A DNA stretch of 41,993 nucleotides. Origin: CAXBNB01 sp040151475 (GTDB lineage: Bacteria > Bacteroidota > Bacteroidia > Cytophagales > Cyclobacteriaceae). The notes under the pieces were generated by a model. The model had not been told where the DNA came from and ran no database searches. It saw only the letters and a program-made list of their open reading frames with translations. Location of the stretch: positions 1 through 41,993 of the forward strand of contig NZ_JBDKWG010000087.1 in NCBI RefSeq assembly GCF_040151475.1. Reading direction: 5' to 3'. Position numbers and translations under genes: made by a program. Positions 37,201 through 41,993 of this stretch are shown piece by piece (the stretch's first letter is position 1; each line of letters starts with the position of its first letter).

Positions 37201-37623
37201 GTCTTCTTCAACAAACTCTACCACAAGTGGAGCTTCATTTCTGAATAGTTTACCCAGGTTTTTTGCGTGAATCACTTTATTCACCTGCTTGAATTTAAGG
37301 TCAGCTTGCTTAGAAACCTGCAATAACAAGTCGCTAACCTTCATATCACCAGAAGACACTGTAATGGACTTCTTAAGCTTGTTTCCAAGTTCGATATTGT
37401 CATAAGACACAGTGAAATCGGTCAACTCTTCAACAACTTTAAACAATTCTTTGACAGATATGTTTTCCTGCCAAATAGTAATGTTTACCTCTTTGGCACT
37501 TACTGCTTTTTGCGCACTTGAATTCTCCGCCAGGAGTAAATTCATAAGCAGAACCTGTACAAAGATTCCATATGCAAAGTATTTAGTAAGCATAATAATG
37601 ATTTGTAGTACTTTTAATTTCAT
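34213..37623 (-). CDS. SusC/RagA TonB-dependent importer with STN signalling domain
   Basis: This 1136-residue outer-membrane importer has, after a signal peptide (to about N-S-S-A-Q), an STN domain (about 45-115; I-T-I-W-Q-E-N-I-S-V-K-E-L) that contacts FecR. A carboxypeptidase-like beta-sandwich follows (about 140-225, with G-L-P-G-A-S-V-V-V-K-G-T). Next come the TonB box and plug, with V-V-V-G-Y-G-Q-V-K-R-S-D-L-T-G-S-V and G-A-N-G-V-I-I-V-T-T-K, and a large barrel ending in V-T-L-G-F-N-L-T-F. The STN domain matches the FecR and sigma genes just upstream, so ligand binding should induce the PUL. The substrate is probably beta-mannan oligosaccharides, by context. Confidence 0.93.
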   Translation of the reverse strand: MKLKVLQIIIMLTKYFAYGIFVQVLLMNLLLAENSSAQKAVSAKEVNITIWQENISVKELFKVVEELTDFTVSYDNIELGNKLKKSITVSSGDMKVSDLLLQVSKQADLKFKQVNKVIHAKNLGKLFRNEAPLVVEFVEEDVSISGKITDENGEGLPGASVVVKGTTNGTTTDLDGNYKMNIPEDGVLVVSYVGYVSQEIIPGTRNIVDLQLELDAAQLEEIVVVGYGQVKRSDLTGSVAQVELEELKDIPANSIEGLLQGRVAGLQIINNSQDPNSSAIVRIRGSSSLRGSQSPLIVVDGFPLGGASNLNQINPADIESIDVLKDASASAIYGSRGANGVIIVTTKKAKTGKTNVSVRQQSTFSQFTSEMNLWRNPVLMAQLSNESDINGGFTPKYVGANFSGRYYPSIQEISDGTWPHNVRWDDIVFRDLPISNSTTVGISSSNERTGFNLSANYFTDKGMNIQDDYKKLNYNLNVSHKVYDNLKVTFSNILTRGVRNNNTGLAFWRSPLIPVYDEEGNYYRTHTADYDHPLGVTDNRLNDKKELNVLSLLDVEWKIIPSLTINSRLNYRIASSVQDEYLPKLYSQKGEENSGQAYIRNWQAETLVSETFATYNKLFNDKHEVGVTAGYSYQNDNSRWSDLGAVGFVNEILKNENLATGDPELNIVGNGLQTSKLVSGIFRINYSYDNKYLLTFTSRTDGSSKFGENNKWAFFPSVAASWKLHEEEFIKGADVFDQLKVRASYGISGNQGINPYETLSKFGISKYYNDGAWVTSIGPGIEVGRTGQDGIEVVWGGIPTPDLRWETTSQVNVGLDMAFLNNRMNVTFDYYSKNTDDLLRQRNLPNSSGYNRMLINDGSIANKGFELTLGGDLVRSQDLNVNATLIYSRNRNEVTSLGDATQSGLIEDPNTGVLFEFYGNNIEQFRAFPNILAIGQPVNVFYGYKTDGIVQTLEEGIEAGLEGDFARPGEFKYVDIDGDGEISDNDRTIIGDPNPDFLASLNLSASYKNFDISIFLNGVFGNDVLNTKAFDQPSNTPLRWTLDNPTNEYPSLRSGRQNRFSDWWIEDGSFIRIQNLNLGYTLNLPSEITARLFMNASNLFTFSDFEGYDPEVGVDGRYYGGYPRLRRVTLGFNLTF

Positions 37624-37659
37624 ACTTTTGTATAATTAATAGTTAAACATGTTTTAACT

Positions 37660-37702
37660 TTTTGGGTGGTTTGTCATTTTCCCGATGCTCTAACACCCAA
37701 AA
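37660..37702 (-). promoter_or_regulatory. Inverted repeat in the susC leader
   Basis: The nine bases CACCCAAAA at 37694-37702 are the exact reverse complement of TTTTGGGTG at 37660-37668. On the minus-strand transcript they could pair around a 25-base loop just ahead of susC. A smaller near-palindrome GTTAAACATGTTTTAAC lies next to it at 37642-37658. Either could be a regulator site or a leader hairpin. No function is shown. Confidence 0.35.
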
Positions 37703-37711
37703 GAATTTTCG

Positions 37712-37732
37712 GCCGGCAACCTTGTTGTCGGC
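37712..37732 (-). terminator. Hairpin between fecR and susC, possible terminator/attenuator
   Basis: The plus strand reads GCCGGCAAC-CTT-GTTGTCGGC, a nine-base stem with one mismatch that becomes G-U when read on one RNA strand. It lies 47 bases after the fecR stop. On the minus-strand RNA the following tract is CGAAAATTCTTTT, so the T-run is delayed and weak. It may limit read-through from the sigma/fecR transcript into susC. Confidence 0.4.
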
Positions 37733-37778
37733 TGTTTCTTTTTGTTACGTACTATTCTGATAGATCATATTTTTGATT

Positions 37779-38780
37779 TTAGAATATTAAGGTCACATTT
37801 TTGTTATCTATCTTGAAAGTAAACTCCTGTATATAAGAAATCCCTTTCAATACATTTTCCAAAGATTCATTTTCAAACTTTGAACTGTATTTCCATTGTT
37901 TTACTTTGGCTTTGTTTTCTATGATAATCTCCACTCCGTACCATCTTTCCAGAAGTTTTATCACTTCATCAATGTTGGACTCATCAAAATATAGGATGCT
38001 GTTTTTCCAGGCCAGTTCCATTTCCTCATCATAATTGTATTTGACTAAATTGCGAGTTTCTGTGCTGTATGAAACCCCAAAACCCGGGCTTAAATAAACT
38101 CTGTCTCCACCATCAGAAACCCCTTTTTTACTCACTTCTACCTTTCCGGTAAGTAATATGACTTTATACTCCTTTTCGTTGGGATAAGACTTTACATTGA
38201 AAGAAGTACCAATGGCTTTGGTCGATATTGATCCGGATTGTACAATAAATGGTTTCGATGCATCTTTAGCCACATCAAAAAAAGCTTCTCCTTCCAATTG
38301 AACTATCCTTCTGTTTTTTTCAGTATCATCAATATACCTCAACTTGCTGGCAGAATTTAGATTGACTCTGGTGCCATCAGGTAATTCGAAGGTGGACTTT
38401 CGCCCGTTGGGATTGCTTTTTTCCAATGTAGCCATTTCGACCACCTCTTCTTGAGGCTGTTGCGTCAATTTGTAAGAAGTATAACCCAAACCTATTGCAA
38501 TAATAGCCACTGCGGCGTATCTCATGATTTTAGTAAAATCCACCTTTATGGTTTTACTTCTATCCACCGGATTACCCAAATCAAGCTTACTGTATGCCTT
38601 TTGACTATCAAAACTGTCATACAACTTCACTTTCTGGTCAATAGAATTTGAATTGATTATTTCCTGATAAAATTTCTTATTCTCTTTTTCGGACATCCAA
38701 CTATCAAATTCTTCCTGCTCGTTTTTAGTGAGTTCTCCCGACAGGGATTTGTAAATCAATTTTGAAATATAGTATTCCAT
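37779..38780 (-). CDS. FecR-family anti-sigma factor / signal transducer
   Basis: This 333-residue inner-membrane protein has a cytoplasmic N-terminal sigma-binding segment (about 1-80, I-Y-K-S-L-S-G-E-L-T-K-N-E-Q-E-E-F). One membrane helix follows (M-R-Y-A-A-V-A-I-I-A-I-G-L-G-Y), then a periplasmic FecR domain (about 120-225; F-E-L-P-D-G-T-R-V-N-L-N-S-A-S, G-E-A-F-F-D-V-A-K) and a C-terminal DUF4974 domain (about 260-333). It would relay contact with the SusC STN domain to the ECF sigma factor encoded 343 bases upstream. FecR carrying DUF4974 is characteristic of Bacteroidota PUL regulation. Confidence 0.92.
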   Translation of the reverse strand: MEYYISKLIYKSLSGELTKNEQEEFDSWMSEKENKKFYQEIINSNSIDQKVKLYDSFDSQKAYSKLDLGNPVDRSKTIKVDFTKIMRYAAVAIIAIGLGYTSYKLTQQPQEEVVEMATLEKSNPNGRKSTFELPDGTRVNLNSASKLRYIDDTEKNRRIVQLEGEAFFDVAKDASKPFIVQSGSISTKAIGTSFNVKSYPNEKEYKVILLTGKVEVSKKGVSDGGDRVYLSPGFGVSYSTETRNLVKYNYDEEMELAWKNSILYFDESNIDEVIKLLERWYGVEIIIENKAKVKQWKYSSKFENESLENVLKGISYIQEFTFKIDNKNVTLIF

Positions 38781-38925
38781 TGTGATGGTTTTAAAAAAAG
38801 TTATTATTCAATATAGCAGGCCTTCTTTTGTTGGCTCACCTCTATAACTGCAAAAGCATGAAATCGGGTGGAAAAGTTTTTTTCTTTTTTTTTATAATCC
38901 AAAATCGATGTTTCAGGCAGGGCAT

Positions 38926-39052
38926 ACGCATTTAAAAATTCTGACTATCCCCAGATTCCTGACTGCCGTCAGGCAAGTTGTTCTGGGGTCCCTTAGAGTT
39001 GACTATGTCCATAAAAGAACCGCAACTGGATTGGGCTTGCTTTTAAATGCGT
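38926..39052. repeat. Nested inverted-repeat element between sigma and fecR genes
   Basis: The outer arms, 12 bases each at 38926-38937 and 39041-39052 (ACGCATTTAAAA and its complement), are perfect. Inside is CCCCAGA/TCTGGGG (38949-38955 and 38982-38988) enclosing CCTGAC-TGCC-GTCAGG (38958-38973). Three sets of pairing arms within 127 bases indicate a MITE or REP-like insertion, or a structured leader RNA. The element fills most of the 343-base gap between the ECF sigma gene and fecR, and no coding sequence is seen there. Confidence 0.65.
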
Positions 39053-39123
39053 TTTCCTAATTCTATAGCCTTAGTATATAAAGGCGAGCACATGAAGGGA
39101 ATACTTGCCCATTGTGCACAAAA

Positions 39124-39696
39124 TTATAATGTACTCAAAAAAAGTGTATAAAAGGACTGGCCTTTAAAATGATCTTTGAGTAATTGTATGGCTCTTGCTC
39201 TTTGTGATTTGACTGTATTCAGGCTGATCTGCATCTCATCGGCAATATCCTGGTATTTGACACCATCTAGGCAAGACAATTCAAATACACGCCTGCACTT
39301 AGCAGGAAGTGAATCAAGCGCACTGTACAACATGCTGTGTGTTTCTTCTTCAATCATGCGAAACTCCATGTTCTTGGTAGAATCCGGGGTGTTTATGTCG
39401 ATGGGAATTGCTTCTCCGCTTTTCTTCAGGTAATCCAGAGAGGCATTTTTGACAGTGGTATAAAGGTAGGACTTAAGACCATTGATGTCCTTAAACTGTT
39501 CCCGTTTGTTCCAGACAATAAGAAAAGAATCCCCCACAATTTCCTCGGTTGCTGCATTGTCTCTTGTGTACGAAAGTGAAAACGAACACAATCTGGCATA
39601 TAGCTTGTGAAAAATACTCTCAAAAGCCGCAACATGCCCGGCTCTAAAGTCCGAAACAATGTCCTTTGCACTATCATCATGATGTTTTCTTAACAT
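39124..39696 (-). CDS. ECF sigma factor of the PUL (FecI-like)
   Basis: This 190-residue sigma factor has region 2 (about 15-85: A-F-E-S-I-F-H-K-L-Y, T-E-E-I-V-G-D-S-F-L-I-V-W, G-L-K-S-Y-L-Y-T-T-V-K-N) and region 4 (about 110-175: L-P-A-K-C-R-R-V-F-E-L-S, with helix-turn-helix I-A-D-E-M-Q-I-S-L-N-T-V-K-S-Q-R-A-R-A). It should direct the PUL promoter when released by FecR. The ATG at 39696 gives the usual length. In-frame ATGs at 39738 and 39747 would add an unusual hydrophobic extension. The gene is followed by the nested repeat and then fecR. Confidence 0.88.
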   Translation of the reverse strand: MLRKHHDDSAKDIVSDFRAGHVAAFESIFHKLYARLCSFSLSYTRDNAATEEIVGDSFLIVWNKREQFKDINGLKSYLYTTVKNASLDYLKKSGEAIPIDINTPDSTKNMEFRMIEEETHSMLYSALDSLPAKCRRVFELSCLDGVKYQDIADEMQISLNTVKSQRARAIQLLKDHFKGQSFYTLFLSTL

Positions 39697-39818
39697 TAGT
39701 CGCCAAAAGTAAGTGAAATAATGAAATACCTTCACCATACGCCGCATAATGAATTCTGCGTTTTGGTGAAGATAGCGTTTCGGCTGCTATTTAGCGAAAT
39801 CTACCACTGAATCCTTCT

Positions 39819-39841
39819 AGTCTTAGTGTCTCACTAAGACT
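39819..39841. promoter_or_regulatory. Perfect 10-bp hairpin upstream of the PUL sigma gene
   Basis: AGTCTTAGTG, a TCT loop and CACTAAGACT form a perfect ten-base stem. No T-run follows on either strand, so it is not a simple intrinsic terminator. It lies 15 bases past the TIR-gene terminator and about 120 bases before the sigma ATG, so it may be an operator or a structured leader. Confidence 0.45.
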
Positions 39842-39855
39842 CAGTCATTGTTTGT

Positions 39856-39876
39856 AAAAAAAGGTCTCAACGAGAC
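39856..39876 (-). terminator. Intrinsic terminator of the TIR gene
   Basis: Read on the minus strand, GTCTC-GTT-GAGAC is followed by CC and a run of seven T. The stem is short (five pairs) but the T-tract is complete, and the position, 67 bases after the TIR stop, is suitable. It should separate the TIR gene from the sigma/PUL genes. Confidence 0.6.
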
Positions 39877-39942
39877 ATAAAGACCAGTGGGGGAAAAAAC
39901 AGGGTTTTGTTCATAAGTTCTTTTGTTACAAATAACCTAACT

Positions 39943-40959
39943 TTAGAATGGAAAATCATCATTTGCTGCATCTTCTTCCTTGTGTTCAAAAAAATTCTTG
40001 CTAACAACTTCCTCTGTTTTGGAAAGGAGTTCATCTGGAAAATCCAATATATTCGAAGCGATTTCATCCTTTAATTGGAACTCTTTAGTATTTCCTGAAC
40101 CTGTAACGGCGGATATTTCCAATAATCCTCTTAATTCGAATCTCCTGAGAGTTGCTGTGTAATTCTTTGATAGGCTATTGGCAATGTCATTAATCTTCTC
40201 CCATTCCCTAATGTAAGAAATTTCATGTTCTTCTTGCCAACCCGTCATTAATTTGGTTTTACTGGTATCTACCATATAATGAATTAGAAGAAGTTCATCT
40301 TCCTTCATCCTGTTAAGTGCCAAGTCTATGAACTTTGAATATAAATCTCCCTTTTCAACTTTTACAGCATTATTGTTTCTCTTCTCAGTCTTGACCTGAA
40401 CTTCAATAGGTTCAGATATGGCTTCTAATTCATTTAATTCTTCAACCTGTCTAGGGACTTCTTTTATTTTGGATTGTGGGTCGATTTTTCCAATTTCAGA
40501 AATGAATTTTTTCACATTCTGAGAAATTGACATTGGATTTTTTGAAATATCAAAATTCTTAGATAGCAATTGAATAAAAGAGAATATTCTTTCTTCATCG
40601 TTAACATAAAATCCTATTTCTCTTGGGTCAAGAACTCCGCTTTGAAACTTTTTGCTAGCCAAATTGAAATTGGGCGTAAAGATTGCAGCGTGTGCACTTT
40701 CTATTACCCAAGCTGCACCCATTTCATTCAAGCAAGCTATGCTGTCATAGTATTGCGCAGAAAGCAAATAGATAACGAATGGTTTTTCTTCAATTTGAGA
40801 TTTTAGCCAATTAAATATATTCTCTCCGACGGGAATGCCATAAACTACATTACTTGTAAATATTATTTCATCTTCCTTGATTCCAAGATCCCTGAGAAGC
40901 TGAACAATTAAATCCCCATAGTTTTTGTTTCTAGAAGAGTGAGATATAAAGATTTTCAT
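39943..40959 (-). CDS. TIR-domain protein with C-terminal winged-helix-like region
   Basis: This 338-residue soluble protein has an N-terminal TIR domain (1-135). It contains F-I-S-H-S-S-R-N, L-L-S-A-Q-Y-Y-D-S and the catalytic glutamate of NAD-cleaving TIRs in C-L-N-E-M-G (E79). After an acidic/basic linker, a C-terminal part (about 205-310) resembles a winged helix (T-L-R-R-F-E-L-R-G-L-L-E). Bacterial TIR proteins often deplete NAD or make signalling nucleotides during antiphage defence. No phage-sensor partner gene is adjacent, so the role is inference. The start is the ATG at 40959. Confidence 0.75.
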   Translation of the reverse strand: MKIFISHSSRNKNYGDLIVQLLRDLGIKEDEIIFTSNVVYGIPVGENIFNWLKSQIEEKPFVIYLLSAQYYDSIACLNEMGAAWVIESAHAAIFTPNFNLASKKFQSGVLDPREIGFYVNDEERIFSFIQLLSKNFDISKNPMSISQNVKKFISEIGKIDPQSKIKEVPRQVEELNELEAISEPIEVQVKTEKRNNNAVKVEKGDLYSKFIDLALNRMKEDELLLIHYMVDTSKTKLMTGWQEEHEISYIREWEKINDIANSLSKNYTATLRRFELRGLLEISAVTGSGNTKEFQLKDEIASNILDFPDELLSKTEEVVSKNFFEHKEEDAANDDFPF

Positions 40960-41135
40960 TTATTTCTGGCTGGTGGTTCATAACGTCATTTGAGCATGTG
41001 CATATATATCCTCTAAGTTTCTCAAATCTAATGAATTATTATTTTCATTCCTTCATTACCTCAAGTGAAATTGTCATGCGTTTAGCCTTTTTGGCTCAAC
41101 CTACGTCATTGTAGAGGAATACCAAATTCTTGCTT

Positions 41136-41891
41136 TTACTCCCGACTCATTTCAATATACTTTTCAGCATATCTTTCTCCCAGGAGTCGTTGTGACCTGG
41201 AATCAAAGTGGGCATTATCCCCCTTGTGGGTGAGTCCTTCTGCGGAAACTGTCTGGACATTGGTTAACCGTTGTGGTAGTGATCGGAGTACCTCATTGAT
41301 CTGTACAGCGGATTCTCTCCATTTGCCGATCTCTCCTACTATTACCTTAAGATCGGGTTCGTCTAAGTCTTTTCTAAAATAATAAACCAGGCTATCAAAT
41401 TTATCCGCATAGTCCTCCCATTGCCCCTGATCAGATTCTCCCTGATGCCAAATGATCGCTTTGAGTGAACCAGTCTTCTGAGCCTGCAAGGCTCTTATCA
41501 GTGATTCGTTGTAAAAGTTACTGCCCTTTTTCCATTCATTTATTGAGCTCCCTCCTTTGGCATTCACTACCAAACCGATTTTTTTATTCGGATACTCCTT
41601 TGCGAGCATCTGAGAAAAAGACCATGATGGACTCAACCTTTGCATGGACATGTTTTTCCGAATGGTGGAATATTGGTTCATAGGGTTCTTTGCATTTTCC
41701 CATTCACCTTCGTTGTTGAAAACATACACATTTTGGAGGCTGGTCGTGTCTATAGGCTCAACATCAGCTCTTCCAGCCATATTAGACTGTCCGATGCAGA
41801 GGAAAATCTGGATTTCATCTTTTTCTGTACAAGAAAACATGATGAACAAGGCACAATAACTAAGCATTCGTGCGGCCGATAGGCCAAGCAT
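41136..41891 (-). CDS. SGNH / sialate-O-acetylesterase-like (CE6-type) lipoprotein
   Basis: This 251-residue lipoprotein (lipobox M-F-S-C21) has the nucleophile motif L-C-I-G-Q-S-N-M-A-G-R (S36), the A-K-G-G-S-S-I block, the oxyanion W-H-Q-G-E-S-D block and the terminal D225-x-x-H228 (G-D-N-A-H-F). These are features of DUF303 / CE6 carbohydrate acetylesterases, which remove acetyl groups from acetylated xylan, mannan or sialate. It could assist use of acetylated mannan, but a different gene and a terminator lie between it and the PUL. The ATG at 41891 is used, and 41867 is an alternative. Confidence 0.78.
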   Translation of the reverse strand: MLGLSAARMLSYCALFIMFSCTEKDEIQIFLCIGQSNMAGRADVEPIDTTSLQNVYVFNNEGEWENAKNPMNQYSTIRKNMSMQRLSPSWSFSQMLAKEYPNKKIGLVVNAKGGSSINEWKKGSNFYNESLIRALQAQKTGSLKAIIWHQGESDQGQWEDYADKFDSLVYYFRKDLDEPDLKVIVGEIGKWRESAVQINEVLRSLPQRLTNVQTVSAEGLTHKGDNAHFDSRSQRLLGERYAEKYIEMSRE

Positions 41892-41993
41892 GAATGTAGT
41901 GTTGAACGAACCGTAGTTGGTATTTGGCAGATAGTCTTATGGGTTTTTCGGTCTGTGGATTTGGTTGACCTGTAGATTTAAGTAGGTCTTTGA

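Noticed and set aside
41852..41993. Open frame entering from the right edge of the window on the minus strand
   Set aside because: About 45 codons overlap the start of the esterase gene and show no recognisable motif. It may be the end of an upstream gene but cannot be supported from this window.
1..41993. CRISPR arrays, rRNA and tRNA genes
   Set aside because: No regularly spaced direct repeats, no rRNA-like sequence and no cloverleaf-like sequences were recognised by eye in the gaps between genes. A covariance-model search would be needed to exclude small RNAs.

Overview
The window looks like a piece of chromosome from an aerobic, polysaccharide-degrading Bacteroidota, most likely a marine or soil Cytophagales/Flavobacteriia-type bacterium. 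The reasons are the AT-rich DNA, the SusC/SusD pair, FecR with an ECF sigma factor, several outer-membrane beta-barrel proteins, Bacteroidota-style lipoproteins, frequent TTG or weak starts without clear Shine-Dalgarno sequences, and a TAnnTTTG-type promoter element. Almost every gene lies on the minus strand. The plus-strand exceptions are a YheT-like hydrolase, one small beta-barrel protein and AMP nucleosidase. No rRNA, tRNA or CRISPR array was seen.

Layout. 1-1600: the end of an IS3-family insertion sequence that appears to have cut off a sacsin-like GHKL ATPase gene. 1690-6780: a YjdI/YjdJ pair, a TPR lipoprotein, a heme/siderophore-type TonB-dependent receptor and a ROK sugar kinase. 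6850-10100: a YheT-like hydrolase, a VapBC-type toxin-antitoxin pair whose PIN toxin is frameshifted, two outer-membrane barrel proteins and a 21-bp inverted-repeat element. 10150-12460: a three-gene set of OprP-like porin, FMN-binding (probably flavinylated) protein and four-helix membrane protein, which may be an extracytoplasmic electron-transfer module. 12670-17100: a leucine-rich-repeat protein, a DUF1080 glycoside-hydrolase-like protein, a MITE-like repeat and a long acyl-CoA dehydrogenase. 17130-18710: an ECF sigma factor and a membrane anti-sigma factor that carries a TonB C-terminal domain. 18800-23490: an M1 aminopeptidase lipoprotein, a secreted unknown, an HsdR_N-like protein and AMP nucleosidase.

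23490-39750 is a complete-looking polysaccharide utilization locus (PUL), read right to left: ECF sigma, FecR, STN-domain SusC, SusD, a surface lipoprotein, GH26 mannanase, cupin, GH42-type glycosidase, a very divergent NRAMP-fold transporter, a DUF5060/GH5-like lipoprotein and a TIM-barrel isomerase/epimerase. The GH26 enzyme and the GH5-like protein point to beta-mannan as the likely substrate. SusC and SusD would bind and import mannan oligosaccharides, FecR and the sigma factor would switch on the locus when SusC is engaged, the surface lipoproteins would cut the polymer, and the GH42-like enzyme would trim oligosaccharides in the periplasm. The only inner-membrane transporter in the operon is the NRAMP homologue, and it has lost the residues that bind metal in NRAMPs. 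It is the most interesting candidate for a new function here.

39750-41993: two hairpins (one a good intrinsic terminator), a TIR-domain protein that is probably a defence or signalling NADase, and a lipoprotein SGNH/CE6-like carbohydrate acetylesterase.
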